Below are positions 9,838 through 19,499 of a stretch of 64,000 bases of DNA, in pieces. The stretch is from Burkholderiales bacterium (GTDB lineage Bacteria; Pseudomonadota; Gammaproteobacteria; Burkholderiales; Casimicrobiaceae), in contig CAJPFI010000018.1 in the NCBI GenBank assembly GCA_905339295.1, positions 85,149 to 149,148 on the forward strand, written 5' to 3'. Every line of letters starts with the position of its first letter. Position 1 is the first letter of the stretch. The translations under genes and the position numbers were made by a program. A model generated the notes under the pieces. That model was not told where the DNA came from. It searched no databases and saw only the letters and a program-made list of their open reading frames with translations.

Positions 9838-11724
9838 ATGGTCGCGCTGCTCGACCGCATCGCCTCGCCCGCCGACGTGCGCAGGCTCGAGCGCGCGGAC
9901 CTGCCCGAGCTCGCCCGCGAGCTCCGCGCGTTCCTGATCGCGTCGGTGTCGTCCACCGGCGGCCACCTGTCGTCGAACCTCGGCACCGTCGAGCTCGCCA
10001 TCGCGCTGCACTTCGCGTTCGACACGCCGCGCGACCGCATCGTGTGGGACGTCGGCCACCAGACCTACGCGCACAAGGTGCTGACCGGCCGGCGCGACGC
10101 AATGGCGATGCTGCGCCAGTCGGGCGGGCCGTCGGGATTCCCGAAGCGCGACGAGAGCGAGTACGACACGTTCGGGACCGCGCACTCGTCGACGTCGATC
10201 TCCGCGGCGCTCGGCATGGCGGCCGCCGCGCGGCTCAAGGGCGAGTCGCGGCACGTCGTCGCGGTGATCGGCGACGGCGCGATGACCGCGGGCATGGCGT
10301 TCGAGGCGCTCAACAACGCCGAGGGCGCGGACCTGCTCGTGATCCTCAACGACAACGACATGTCGATTTCGGAGCCGGTTGGCGCGCTCAACCACTACCT
10401 CGCCAAGGTGCTGTCGTCGCGCCTGTACGACACCGTTCGGCGCGGCGGCAAGGGCGTGCTGTCGAAGCTGCCGGGACCGGCGCGGGAGATCGCGAAGCGC
10501 GCCGAGGAGCACGTGAAGGGGATGGTGCTCCCCGGAACGCTGTTCGAGGAGTTCGGCTTCAACTACATCGGGCCGATCGACGGCCACGACCTCGACGTGC
10601 TCGTGCCGACGCTCGCGAACGTGCGCAAGCTCTCGGGACCGCAGTTCCTGCACGTCGTGACGAGGAAGGGCCACGGCTACGCGCGCGCCGAAGCCGACCC
10701 GATCCTCTACCACGGCGTCGGCAGGTTCGATCCGGCGGTCGGCATCGTGCCCAGGCCCGCCGGGGCGCCCTCGTACACGCAGGTGTTCGGCGACTGGCTG
10801 TGCGACATGGCGCTCGCCGACCCGCGGCTGGTCGCGATCACGCCGGCGATGCGCGAGGGCTCGGGGCTCGTGCGCTTTTCGCGCCAGTTCCCGGACCGCT
10901 ACCACGACGTCGGCATCGCCGAGCAGCACGCGGTGACGTTCGCCGCGGGACTCGCGTGCGAGGGGATGAAGCCGGTCGTCGCGATCTACTCGACGTTCCT
11001 GCAGCGCGGCTACGACCAGCTGATCCACGACGTCGCGCTGCAGAACCTCCCGGTCGTGTTCGCCATCGACCGCGCGGGTCTGGTCGGCGCCGACGGCGCG
11101 ACGCACCAGGGCGCGTTCGACCTCTCGTTCCTGCGCTGCCTGCCGAACATGACCGTGATGGCGCCCGCCGACGAGGACGAGTGCCGCAGGATGCTCTCGA
11201 CCGCGTTCAGGCTCGGCACGCCCGCCGCGGTGCGCTATCCGCGCGGCAGCGGGCCCGGCGTCGCCGTCGACACGTCGCTCGACGGGATCCCGGTCGGCAA
11301 GGGCGTGCGCGTGCGCGAGACGCGCAAGCGCGGCGGCCGCGTCGCGATCCTCGCGTTCGGCGCGCCGCTTGCCGCGGCGAGCGCCGCCGGCGCGCGCCTC
11401 GACGCGACGGTCGTCAACATGCGCTTCGTCAAGCCGCTCGACGTCGACCTCGCGCTCGAGCTGGCGCGAACGCACGACGCGATCGTCACGGTCGAGGAAA
11501 ACGTCGTTGCGGGCGGCGCGGGCAGCGGGGTCGCCGAGGCGCTCGCGGCCGCCGGCATCGCGGTCCCGATCCTGCACCTGGGGCTGCCGGACGCGTTCGT
11601 CGACCACGGCGACCCTGCGCTCCTGCTCGCGCGCTGCGGGCTCGATGCCGACGGCATCGCCGGCGCGATCGAGGCGCGCTTCGCCTCCCGCGCGGGCGCC
11701 TCGCGCGTCAAGCCGGCCGCGTGA
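9838..11724 (+). CDS. dxs: 1-Deoxy-D-xylulose-5-phosphate synthase
   Basis: 628 aa, the normal length. A thiamine-diphosphate enzyme joining pyruvate and glyceraldehyde 3-phosphate, the entry step of the MEP isoprenoid pathway. The ThDP motif begins GDGAMTAG and ends with NDNDMSIS about 30 residues later. The transketolase-like central domain (about 320-480) includes [15 protein letters not shown] with the conserved Glu, and the C-terminal domain has the typical NMRFVKPLD. The ATG is one base after the ispA stop codon. It is the third gene of the xseB-ispA-dxs operon, and folE2 29 bases later may be cotranscribed. Confidence 0.97.
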   Translation: MVALLDRIASPADVRRLERADLPELARELRAFLIASVSSTGGHLSSNLGTVELAIALHFAFDTPRDRIVWDVGHQTYAHKVLTGRRDAMAMLRQSGGPSGFPKRDESEYDTFGTAHSSTSISAALGMAAAARLKGESRHVVAVIGDGAMTAGMAFEALNNAEGADLLVILNDNDMSISEPVGALNHYLAKVLSSRLYDTVRRGGKGVLSKLPGPAREIAKRAEEHVKGMVLPGTLFEEFGFNYIGPIDGHDLDVLVPTLANVRKLSGPQFLHVVTRKGHGYARAEADPILYHGVGRFDPAVGIVPRPAGAPSYTQVFGDWLCDMALADPRLVAITPAMREGSGLVRFSRQFPDRYHDVGIAEQHAVTFAAGLACEGMKPVVAIYSTFLQRGYDQLIHDVALQNLPVVFAIDRAGLVGADGATHQGAFDLSFLRCLPNMTVMAPADEDECRRMLSTAFRLGTPAAVRYPRGSGPGVAVDTSLDGIPVGKGVRVRETRKRGGRVAILAFGAPLAAASAAGARLDATVVNMRFVKPLDVDLALELARTHDAIVTVEENVVAGGAGSGVAEALAAAGIAVPILHLGLPDAFVDHGDPALLLARCGLDADGIAGAIEARFASRAGASRVKPAA

Positions 11725-11753
11725 TAGGCTAGCCGGTCACTCCCGCGACGATC

Positions 11754-12572
11754 ATGAACCGGCCCGAGAACCCGTCGACGCTCATGTCGATCCCCGATAC
11801 CCAGGCGGGCAGCGACGAGCGCAATCTCGCCATCGACCGGGTCGGCATCCGCGGACTGCGCTACCCGCTCGCGTTCGCCGACGGCGACGCGCCGCCGCAG
11901 ACGACGATCGCGACGTTCGGCGTGATGGTCGCGCTGCCCGGGGACCGCAAGGGCACGCACATGTCGCGGCTCGTGCAGATCCTCGAGGACCTGACGGCGC
12001 CCGGCGCCGCGCCGCTCACCGTGCCGGGCATGCGCGCGCTGGTCGACCAGCTGGTCGTCAGGCTCGACGCGCCGGGCGGCCGTGTCGAGATCGCGTTCCC
12101 GTGGTTCGTGCGCAAGACCGCGCCGATCTCCGGCGTCGCGAGCCTGCTCGACTACGAGGTGCGCCTGGCCGCCGAGCTCGCGGGCGACCGCTACGCGTCG
12201 TTCGTCACCGTCGCGGTGCCGGTCACGTCGCTGTGCCCGTGCTCGAAGGAGATCGCCGAGTACGGCGCGCACAACCAGCGCTCGACGATCACGATCAGCG
12301 TGCGCGCTCGCGGCGCGGTATGCGTCGGCGACCTCCTGCGCGTCGCGGAGACCGAGGCGTCGAGCGAGCTCTACGGCATCCTCAAGCGCGCGGACGAGAA
12401 ATACCTGACCGAACGCGCCTACGACAATCCGCGTTTCGTCGAGGACCTGGTCCGCGGCGTGGCCTCGCGCCTGTCGGCCGACGCGCGCTTCGCGGGGTTC
12501 GCGGTCGAGGCCGAGAACTTCGAGTCGATCCACAACCACTCGGCCTTCGCGCGGATCGCGAAGGGCCTGTAG
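11754..12572 (+). CDS. folE2: GTP cyclohydrolase I, type IB (FolE2)
   Basis: 272 aa. Converts GTP to 7,8-dihydroneopterin triphosphate, the first committed step of folate synthesis. FolE2 replaces or backs up zinc-dependent FolE. Recognisable parts are the N-terminal segment containing SIPD.Q...D.RN.AIDRVG, the substrate-site Cys segment VTSLCPCSKEI, and AHNQRS. The first ATG was taken; a second in-frame ATG at 11784, just before SIPDTQ, is equally possible and closer to the family's usual start. No folE is seen in the window. Confidence 0.93.
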   Translation: MNRPENPSTLMSIPDTQAGSDERNLAIDRVGIRGLRYPLAFADGDAPPQTTIATFGVMVALPGDRKGTHMSRLVQILEDLTAPGAAPLTVPGMRALVDQLVVRLDAPGGRVEIAFPWFVRKTAPISGVASLLDYEVRLAAELAGDRYASFVTVAVPVTSLCPCSKEIAEYGAHNQRSTITISVRARGAVCVGDLLRVAETEASSELYGILKRADEKYLTERAYDNPRFVEDLVRGVASRLSADARFAGFAVEAENFESIHNHSAFARIAKGL

Positions 12573-12738
12573 CCGCCGCCGGGGACGGGCGGCGCGTCGG
12601 GGCCGCCCGCCGCCGGTCGCCGCCGGTCGCCGCCCGCCGCCGTCCGCACCGGCAGGGCCGCGGTTCGTCCGGCGGCCTCGCGCCCGGAAGTGCCGGCTTC
12701 CCTAGAATCCGCGCAGGACCCATCACGACGGCGACCCG

Positions 12739-13929
12739 ATGGCGCTGCCCCTGAAGTCCCGATACGACTCGTTCGCCGACCGCGTGCTGTCGTCGCTGTC
12801 GGAGATCGAGCGCGAGGACGTGCGCACGTTCGACCGCTGGTTCTACGCGACCGGCGGCTGGCGCTGGCTGTTCGTCATCGTCGGCGCGACGACGGCGTTC
12901 GCGTGGGTCGCCGCGCAGCTGCCGTGGAACATGACGTTCGTCGAGGCGGCGATCCTGTTCAACCTCGTCGTGCTGATGCTGATCTGGGCCGGGCTGTCCG
13001 CGTGGTTCGGCTATCGCAAGTTCCGCGGCAAGATCTTCCGCTTCATCGTCGTGGGTCCGCTGCTCGCGCTCGCCGGCGCGTTCGTCGGCGCCGCGATCAT
13101 GGGACTCGTGCAGGGCGTCGACCCGCTCGACTGGCTCAACGACAGCGCGAAGCTGCGCCACGTCGCCATCGCCGGCCTCGTGTTCGGGTTCCTCTACGCG
13201 CTCGTCGTCGCGCTGATCGCGCACCTGCGCAACCGCGAATACGCGGCGCTGACGGCGCGGCTGGAGGCCGAGTCCCGTCAAAGCGAGCTGTCGCGCCAGC
13301 TCGCCGAGTCGCAGCTCAAGCTGCTGCAACTGCAGGTCGAGCCGCACTTCCTGTTCAATACGCTGGCGAGCGCGCGGCAGCTGGCCGAGAAGGGCGCGCC
13401 CGACGCGGCGCGGCTGATCGGCGAGCTGATCGTGTTCCTGCGCGCGGCGACGCCGGCGTTGCGCGAGGCGCGCACGACGCTCGCGAACGAGGCCGACCTC
13501 GTGCGCGCCTACCTGTCGATCATGCGCACGCGGCTCGGCCGCCGGCTCGAGTTCGCCGTGTCGATCCCGGACGCGCTCGCGGACGCGCCGCTGCCGCCGG
13601 GAATGCTCGTCACGCTGGTCGAGAACGCGATCAAGCACGGCATCGAGCCCTGGCCGCCGGGTGGCCGCATCGACGTCCGGGCGCGCGCCGCGGACGGCAT
13701 GCTCGAGGTGACGGTCGCCGACACCGGCGCGGGCCTGGAAGGCGCGCACACCGCGGGTACCGGCATCGGGCTCGCCAACATCCGCGAGCGCCTCGCGCTC
13801 CTCTACGACGGGCGCGCGTCGCTCGAGTTCGAGGAGAATTCGCCGCGCGGGTTCCTCGCGCGCATCGTGCTGCCGCGCGAGGCGCCGTCGCCGTCCGTCC
13901 CGTTCGTTCCCGTCATGGCCGCCCGATGA
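12739..13929 (+). CDS. LytS/AlgZ-type sensor histidine kinase
   Basis: 396 aa. About four hydrophobic segments occupy residues 50-170, and a short helix leads to the phosphoacceptor domain. Its motif QVEPHFLFN holds His205 and is the His_kinase (LytS) type rather than HisKA. The ATPase domain follows, with an N box (VENAIKHG) and G boxes (DTGAGL, GTGIGLANIRERL). There is no separate sensor domain, so the signal is presumably read in the membrane. The stop codon overlaps the start of the LytTR regulator (ATGA), which is its evident partner. A -10-like TAGAAT lies at 12703-12708. Confidence 0.92.
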   Translation: MALPLKSRYDSFADRVLSSLSEIEREDVRTFDRWFYATGGWRWLFVIVGATTAFAWVAAQLPWNMTFVEAAILFNLVVLMLIWAGLSAWFGYRKFRGKIFRFIVVGPLLALAGAFVGAAIMGLVQGVDPLDWLNDSAKLRHVAIAGLVFGFLYALVVALIAHLRNREYAALTARLEAESRQSELSRQLAESQLKLLQLQVEPHFLFNTLASARQLAEKGAPDAARLIGELIVFLRAATPALREARTTLANEADLVRAYLSIMRTRLGRRLEFAVSIPDALADAPLPPGMLVTLVENAIKHGIEPWPPGGRIDVRARAADGMLEVTVADTGAGLEGAHTAGTGIGLANIRERLALLYDGRASLEFEENSPRGFLARIVLPREAPSPSVPFVPVMAAR

Positions 13930-14684
13930 ACGACTCCCGCCCCACCGCGATGATCGCCGAGGACGAGCCGCTGATGCGCGAGCGGCTGAAGGACAGGCTC
14001 GCGCAGGTCTGGCCCGAGCTGGAGATCGTGGCCGAGGCCACCGACGGCGACGAGGCGCTCGCGCTGTTCGACATCCACAAGCCGCGGATCGCGTTCCTCG
14101 ACATCCGGATGCCCGGCCGCACCGGGCTCGAGGTCGCCGCCGCGATCGGCGACGAGTGCCACGTCGTGTTCACCACCGCGTACGACCAGTACGCGCTCGC
14201 GGCGTTCGACGCGGGGGCGATGGACTACCTGCTGAAGCCGGTCGAGACCGAGCGCCTCGCGCAGACCGTCGAGCGGGTCAAGGCGAAGCTCGCCTCGGCG
14301 CCGGCCGACCTGTCACGGATCGTCGCGGCGCTGGGCGGGCGCCTCGCGCCCGAGGCCTCGCGACTCAGGTGGATCAAGGCGGCCGTCGGCAAGCAGATCA
14401 AGCTGATCCCGGTCGACGACGTCGTCTACTTCCAATCCGACACGAAGTACACGCGCGTCGTGCTCGCGCAGTCCGAGGCGCTCATCCGCACGCCGCTCAA
14501 GGATCTCGTCGCCGGGCTCGACCCCGAGCGCTTCTGGCAGATCCACCGCGGCACGATCGTCAACGTCTCGCAGCTCGCCGGAGTGCTGCGCGAGGACGCC
14601 GAACGCCAGTTCGCGCTGTTCAGGTCGCGGCCGGAAAAGCTGCCGATCTCGCGGCAGTTCGCGCACCTGTTCAAGCAGATGTGA
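13926..14684 (+). CDS. LytTR-family response regulator
   Basis: 252 aa. An N-terminal receiver domain (about 8-120) has acidic residues in IAEDE, phosphoacceptor Asp near 59 in FLDIRMP, and the Lys of LLKPVE. A C-terminal LytTR DNA-binding domain (about 145-250) includes the typical QIHRGTIVNV. It works with the kinase encoded immediately upstream in the ATGA-overlapping pair. The layout is like AlgZ/AlgR of Pseudomonas, where the pair controls surface structures, but the targets here cannot be told. No LytTR operator pair was identified. Confidence 0.93.
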   Translation: MNDSRPTAMIAEDEPLMRERLKDRLAQVWPELEIVAEATDGDEALALFDIHKPRIAFLDIRMPGRTGLEVAAAIGDECHVVFTTAYDQYALAAFDAGAMDYLLKPVETERLAQTVERVKAKLASAPADLSRIVAALGGRLAPEASRLRWIKAAVGKQIKLIPVDDVVYFQSDTKYTRVVLAQSEALIRTPLKDLVAGLDPERFWQIHRGTIVNVSQLAGVLREDAERQFALFRSRPEKLPISRQFAHLFKQM

Positions 14685-14750
14685 CGCGGACGCGCGCGGC
14701 CTCGCGCCCGGCCGCGCGAGCCTCTGCCCGGGACGCAGGCGCCCGACCGA

Positions 14751-16811
14751 TCACTTCAGTACGGTTTCCTGGAGGAAGCGGATCGTCGCGTAGTAGTAGA
14801 AGTCGGCGTTCTCCTTTCGCGCGAATCCGTGGCCCTCGTTCGCGGCGAGCAGGTACCAGACGGGCGTGCCGTTCGCGCGGGCCGTGGCGACGATCTGCTC
14901 GGCCTCCGTGTACGGCACGCGCGGGTCGTTGCGGCCGTGCGCGACGAACAGCGGCTTCACGATCTTCGCGGCATTGGCGACCGGCGAGATGCGCGAGAGG
15001 AACGCGCGCATCTCCGGGTCGCGCTCGTCGCCGTATTCGACGCGGCGCAGGTCGCGCCGGTAGGTCTCGGTGCGCTCGAGGAACGTGACGAAGTTCGCGA
15101 TGCCGACGACGTCGATCGACCCGGCGATGCGGTCCGGATAGGTCGTCGCGACCGCGAGGCTCATGTAGCCGCCGTAGCTGCCGCCGGCGACCACGACGCG
15201 CGACGCGTCGAGGTCGGGCTGCGCCGCGATCCAGTCGAGGAGCGCGCCGATGTCCTTCACCGAGTCCTCGCGCTTCATGCCGTTGTCGAGCGACACGAAC
15301 GTCCTGCCGTAGCCGGTCGAGCCGCGAACGTTCGGCTCGATGATCGCGACGCCGAGCTCGTTCACGTAGTAGTTCCAGCGGCCGAGGAAGCCGGGACGCG
15401 CCTGCCCTTCCGGGCCGCCGTGGATCTGGATCATGACCGGCCGCCTGCCGGAGAAGGTGCTTCCCCCCGCGACGGGCGCCGAGCGCGCCTCCGTTCCGGG
15501 GGAGGCCCGGGTACCCCGGGACGGCCCGGCGTTCGCCCCCGGAGGCCGCGCGATGAAGCCGGAGATCGTGCGCCCGTCGAAGCTCTTCCATTCGATCGGC
15601 ACCTGGACGGCGAAGCGCGACGCGTCCAGGCCCTCGACCTTCGCCTCGGTCCAGCGCTCGACGCGGTTCGACGCGACCTCGAGCACGTAGACGTCGCCCG
15701 GGCTGCGCGCCGAGTCGAGGTTGAACGCCAGCGCGCCGGAGTCCGGATGCCACTGAACGCCGCTCACCGTCCCGATCGGCACGTCGGGACGCGGCAGCTC
15801 GCGGCGCGTGTCGGCGTCGTAGAGGCGCAGCACGCCCACCCCCGCCTCGTTGACGACCATGGCGAGCGTCCGACCGTCGCGGGAGAGCGCGAGCTGCTCG
15901 ACGTCCCAGGCCGACGGCCCGAACGCCTCGAGCGTCCCGGTCTCGAGATCGAGGTAGCTCGCGCGCTGGAACTCGCCGTCGCGGTCGGTCGTCAGGAACA
16001 GCCCCTTGCCGTCGCGCGAGAAGTTGACCTCGGTCGACGCCACCGTCCGCGTCGGGTCGTCGCCAGGCGCGGGCAGCACGCGCCTGCGCTCGCCGGTCGC
16101 GACGTTCATCACCCACAGGTAGGTCTCGGTGACGGACCTGAACTCGCTCATCGCGAGCCGCAGTCCGTCGAACGAGTAGCTGAAGTCGCCCCACCCGGTT
16201 CCGGGAAGGTTCGCGATCCTGGTCGCGCCGGCCGGATCGAGCGGGTCGAGCAGCACGACGTCCAGCGTCGGGCTCTCGCGGCGCCCGCCCGCCCGGTCGA
16301 CGTCGGTGGAGCCGACGAGCAGGCGGTCGCGCGCGCGGTTGAGCGCGAGCGGCCGGTGGGTGCGCGCCGCGTCGGTGAGGAGGACCGGCTCAGTCGCGCC
16401 GGGGTCGAGGCGGTAGACCTGCGACTGCTCGTTGCCGCCGGCGTCGCGCACGAACACGAGCACGTCGGGCTTCGCGGGCCACCACGCGCCGTAACGCACC
16501 GGCTCCGCGTAGTCGGTGATCTGCGCGGGCGCCGCCAGCGGAGCGCGTACGTCGAAGAGCTGCGTGGTGTTCCTCGCCCTCGTCGCGACGACGATCTCGC
16601 GCTTCGCCGGGTGCCAGGACGAGAGCGAGCGCGGCCGGAACTCGGTGTACGGGGCGACCTTCGCGGCCAGCGCGGCGGGAATCGGCGGGATGCCCTCGAC
16701 CCTGAGGTTCTCGTTGGGGACGACGGGTTCGCCGACGTGCGCGCACGCCGCGACCGTCAGCGCGGCGACGACGGCGGCGAGCGCGGCGGGGACGTTCGGG
16801 CGTCTGCGCAT
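14751..16811 (-). CDS. S9 prolyl-oligopeptidase-family peptidase, predicted lipoprotein
   Basis: 686 aa. The signal peptide at 1-24 ends in a lipobox, TVAAC, so the protein is probably lipid-anchored and exported. A WD40/TolB-like beta-propeller spans about 60-400. The alpha/beta hydrolase domain that follows has Ser in GGSYGGY (near 545), Asp in HGRNDPRVP and His in NEGHGF, a complete catalytic triad. About 30 low-complexity residues are inserted between ARPP and GRRPVMIQIHGG, exactly where relatives run straight through; the DNA of that insert is listed as a repeat. Start 16811 was chosen because the signal peptide begins there. Substrate: short peptides, by family. Confidence 0.88.
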   Translation of the reverse strand: MRRRPNVPAALAAVVAALTVAACAHVGEPVVPNENLRVEGIPPIPAALAAKVAPYTEFRPRSLSSWHPAKREIVVATRARNTTQLFDVRAPLAAPAQITDYAEPVRYGAWWPAKPDVLVFVRDAGGNEQSQVYRLDPGATEPVLLTDAARTHRPLALNRARDRLLVGSTDVDRAGGRRESPTLDVVLLDPLDPAGATRIANLPGTGWGDFSYSFDGLRLAMSEFRSVTETYLWVMNVATGERRRVLPAPGDDPTRTVASTEVNFSRDGKGLFLTTDRDGEFQRASYLDLETGTLEAFGPSAWDVEQLALSRDGRTLAMVVNEAGVGVLRLYDADTRRELPRPDVPIGTVSGVQWHPDSGALAFNLDSARSPGDVYVLEVASNRVERWTEAKVEGLDASRFAVQVPIEWKSFDGRTISGFIARPPGANAGPSRGTRASPGTEARSAPVAGGSTFSGRRPVMIQIHGGPEGQARPGFLGRWNYYVNELGVAIIEPNVRGSTGYGRTFVSLDNGMKREDSVKDIGALLDWIAAQPDLDASRVVVAGGSYGGYMSLAVATTYPDRIAGSIDVVGIANFVTFLERTETYRRDLRRVEYGDERDPEMRAFLSRISPVANAAKIVKPLFVAHGRNDPRVPYTEAEQIVATARANGTPVWYLLAANEGHGFARKENADFYYYATIRFLQETVLK
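15452..15546. repeat. GC-rich palindromic segment inserted in frame in the S9 peptidase gene
   Basis: About 90 bases coding for the extra Gly/Ala/Ser/Arg-rich residues. It contains GCCTCC...GGAGGC as an inverted repeat, the palindrome-like CCCGGGTACCCCGGG at its centre, and runs of C and G at its ends. Read on the gene strand, it shares GCCTCCGGGGG with the segment in the HAD gene at 55077-55230. The length keeps the reading frame. Exact borders are uncertain. Confidence 0.45.
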
Positions 16812-16850
16812 CGTGGCATCCCGGGCGCATCGAGCACGGCGCGCCGCTGC

Positions 16851-16856
16851 TAGAAT
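16851..16856 (+). promoter_or_regulatory. -10-like element before the glutamine amidotransferase gene
   Basis: TAGAAT lies 79 bases before the ATG in the gap between the divergent peptidase and amidotransferase genes. The same hexamer recurs before the histidine kinase gene and prfB, which suggests it is the housekeeping -10 of this genome. No -35 was assigned. Confidence 0.35.
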
Positions 16857-16935
16857 GGAAACGCGCCATTGTAGCGGCGCGCCGTCGGCGCGTCGGACCG
16901 AGCGGCCACCCCGATCCGCAGACCGTCGCACGATC

Positions 16936-17643
16936 ATGCGTCCCGTCGCCGTCATCCGGTTCTCGCGCAGCGAAGGCCCCGGCCGCTTCGGCGACTGGCT
17001 CGCGGCGCAGGGCACCCCCACCCGGCTCGTCGCGCTCGACCAGGGCGAGCCGGTGCCCGACGACCCCGGGGCCTTCGCCGGCATCGGCATGATGGGCGGC
17101 CCGATGGGAGCCAACGACCCGACGCCATGGCGCGATCCGCTCGCCGAGCTGCTGCGCCGCGCGGTCGACGCGCGCGTCCCGGTGATCGGTCACTGCCTCG
17201 GCGGGCAGGTGCTGTCGCGCGCGCTCGGCGGCGAGGTGTCGATCGCGCCGACGACGGAGATCGGCTGGATCGACGTCGAGGCGACCGACGCGACGGCGGC
17301 GCGCGAATGGTTCGGCGGGCGCGGGCGCATGAACGTGTTCCAGTGGCACTACGATGCGTTCACGATCCCTTCCGGCGCGAGGCGCGTGCTCACCAGCGCG
17401 TACAACCCGAACCAGGCCTTCGTGCTCGACGAGCGGCACATCGGCTTCCAGTGCCACGTCGAGATGACGCGCGAGCTGGTGACGGCGTGGTGCGGGATGG
17501 CGCCCGGCGAGCTGCCCGAGTCCTCGACCCCGGCGCGCCAGTCGCGGGCGGACATCGAGCGCGACCTCGACGCGCGCATCGCCTCGCTCAACGCGATCGC
17601 CGACGGCATCTATGCGCGCTGGTCGCGTCGCCTGACGAGCTGA
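16936..17643 (+). CDS. Class I glutamine amidotransferase (GMP-synthase-like, stand-alone)
   Basis: 235 aa. It has a complete class I triad: Cys87 in GHCLGGQ, and His174 and Glu176 in FQCHVEM. The N-terminal RFSRSEGPG and MMGGPMGAND are typical of stand-alone GATase-like hydrolases. Such proteins release ammonia from glutamine or hydrolyse gamma-glutamyl compounds. No synthase partner is adjacent, so a gamma-glutamyl hydrolase role is possible. The last base of the stop codon is the first base of the mutL start (TGATG), so the two genes are tightly coupled. The function is known only at family level. Confidence 0.82.
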   Translation: MRPVAVIRFSRSEGPGRFGDWLAAQGTPTRLVALDQGEPVPDDPGAFAGIGMMGGPMGANDPTPWRDPLAELLRRAVDARVPVIGHCLGGQVLSRALGGEVSIAPTTEIGWIDVEATDATAAREWFGGRGRMNVFQWHYDAFTIPSGARRVLTSAYNPNQAFVLDERHIGFQCHVEMTRELVTAWCGMAPGELPESSTPARQSRADIERDLDARIASLNAIADGIYARWSRRLTS

Positions 17644-19415
17644 TGGGCGCGATCCGTCCGCTGCCGGACCTCCTGATCAACCAGATCGCCGCGGGCGAGG
17701 TGGTCGAGCGCCCGGCGGCCGCGCTCAAGGAGCTGATCGAGAACAGCCTCGACGCCGGAGCGACGCGGATCGACGTCGACCTCGCCGGCGGCGGCATCAA
17801 GCGCATCCGCGTGGTCGACGACGGCGCCGGGATCGACCGCGAGGACCTGCCGCTGGCGGTCGCGCGTCACGCGACGTCGAAGATCGGCGCACCCGCCGAC
17901 CTCGAGTCGATCGCGACGCTCGGATTCCGCGGCGAGGCGCTCGCCTCGATCGCCGCGGTATCGCGGCTCGCGCTCGTTTCGCGCGCGGCCGGTCGCCCGC
18001 ACGCATGGCGCATCGAGGTGGACGGCGGAACCGTCGCGCCGATCGCGCCGGCGGCGCTGTCCGCGGGGACCTCGATCACGATCGAGGAGCTGTACTTCAA
18101 CACGCCGGCGCGCCGGAAGTTCCTGCGCACCGACGCGACCGAATGGGCGCATTGCGAGGAGACGTTCACGCGCATCGCGCTCGCGCATCCCGGCGTCGGG
18201 TTCACGCTGGTGCACAACGGGCGGCTCGTGCACCGGATCCTGCCGGGCTCGCGCGCGGCGCGCGTCGAGGCGCTGCTCGGAGAGACCTTCGCGCGCCACG
18301 CGGCGGGCGTCGAGGCGGAATCGGCCGGCGTCGCGATCTCGGGCTACGCGATCCGGCCGACCCACGCGACGCAGGCCTCGGGCACGCAGCTCCTGTTCGT
18401 CAACGGACGCTGGGTACGCGACCGGATGCTCTCGCACGCGGTGCGCGAGGCGTACCGCGACGTGCTGCACCACGACCGCCAGCCCGCGTACGCGCTGTGG
18501 CTCGCGATCGACCCGCGCCGCGTCGACGTCAACGTGCACCCGCAGAAGACCGAGGTGCGCTTCCGCGACGGCGGCGCGTTGCACCCGTTCGTGCGCAGCG
18601 CCGTCGACCGCGCGCTCGCGGCGAGCGCCGCCGACGCGCCGGCGGTGTCGGCCGCGGACCGGCTCGGGCTCGCCGCCGCGCGCACGCCGCCGCCGGGCGG
18701 GGCGGGCGCCGGACCGGGTGCCGCCCCGGCCGCGACGCAGGACGCGCTGGCGCTCGCGGAGCCGTCGTCGTTCTACGCGCGCCTGTTCGGAGAACGGCGG
18801 CCCGGTGCGCCCGCGCTGCCCGACACCGGGGACGACCATCCGCTCGGCTTCGCGCTGGCGCAGCTGCACGGCATCTACGTGCTCGCGCAGAACCGCGCCG
18901 GGCTGGTCCTCGTCGACATGCACGCGGCGCACGAGCGCATTGTCTACGAGAGGCTCAAGAGCGCTCACGCGGGCCGGCTGCCGACGCAACCGCTGCTCGT
19001 GCCCGCGACGTTCGCGGCGGAGGCGGTCGAGATCGCGACGGCGGCGGAGCACGCGGGCGAGCTGGATCGACTCGGGTTCGCGCTGTCGCAGCTCGGCCCG
19101 TCGACGCTCGCCGTGCGCGCGATACCCGCGCCGCTCGCCGACGCCGACGCCGCGACGCTCGCGCGCGCCGTGCTGCACGAATTGCGCGACCATGGCGGCA
19201 GCGGGGCGATCGAGGCGCGACGCGACGAGCTGCTGGCGTCGATGGCCTGCCACGGCTCGGTCCGCGCGAACCGGATGCTCACGGTGCCCGAGATGAACGC
19301 GCTCCTGCGCGAGATGGAGGCGACCGAGCGGGCCGGCCAGTGCAACCACGGGCGGCCGACCTGGTACCAGCTGACGCTGCCGGAACTCGACCGGCTGTTC
19401 ATGCGCGGTCGATGA
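17643..19415 (+). CDS. mutL: DNA mismatch repair protein MutL
   Basis: 590 aa. The N-terminal GHKL ATPase has IAAGEV, Asn in LIENSLDAGA, DDGAGI and GFRGEAL. A Pro/Ala linker spans about 350-400. The C-terminal domain contains DMHAAHERIVYE, a version of the metal-binding endonuclease motif D-x-H-A-x2-E-x4-E, together with ACHGSVRA and CNHGRPT. These features indicate a nicking MutL of the MutH-independent kind. MutS is not in the window. The start overlaps the amidotransferase stop codon. mutL and miaA are frequently neighbours; here an acyl-CoA dehydrogenase gene lies between them. Confidence 0.96.
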   Translation: MGAIRPLPDLLINQIAAGEVVERPAAALKELIENSLDAGATRIDVDLAGGGIKRIRVVDDGAGIDREDLPLAVARHATSKIGAPADLESIATLGFRGEALASIAAVSRLALVSRAAGRPHAWRIEVDGGTVAPIAPAALSAGTSITIEELYFNTPARRKFLRTDATEWAHCEETFTRIALAHPGVGFTLVHNGRLVHRILPGSRAARVEALLGETFARHAAGVEAESAGVAISGYAIRPTHATQASGTQLLFVNGRWVRDRMLSHAVREAYRDVLHHDRQPAYALWLAIDPRRVDVNVHPQKTEVRFRDGGALHPFVRSAVDRALAASAADAPAVSAADRLGLAAARTPPPGGAGAGPGAAPAATQDALALAEPSSFYARLFGERRPGAPALPDTGDDHPLGFALAQLHGIYVLAQNRAGLVLVDMHAAHERIVYERLKSAHAGRLPTQPLLVPATFAAEAVEIATAAEHAGELDRLGFALSQLGPSTLAVRAIPAPLADADAATLARAVLHELRDHGGSGAIEARRDELLASMACHGSVRANRMLTVPEMNALLREMEATERAGQCNHGRPTWYQLTLPELDRLFMRGR

Positions 19416-19499
19416 CCCCCGCGACGCGGACGCCGCGGAAGGCGGGGGACTGCCCGCCGTCGCCGGGCGGGGCCGCATCGCGCGACACGAGGAGCCGCC

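Noticed and set aside
12573..12738. Short GCCGCCGGTC repeats before the histidine kinase gene
   Set aside because: Two or three imperfect 10-base copies in extremely GC-rich DNA are not distinguishable from low-complexity sequence.
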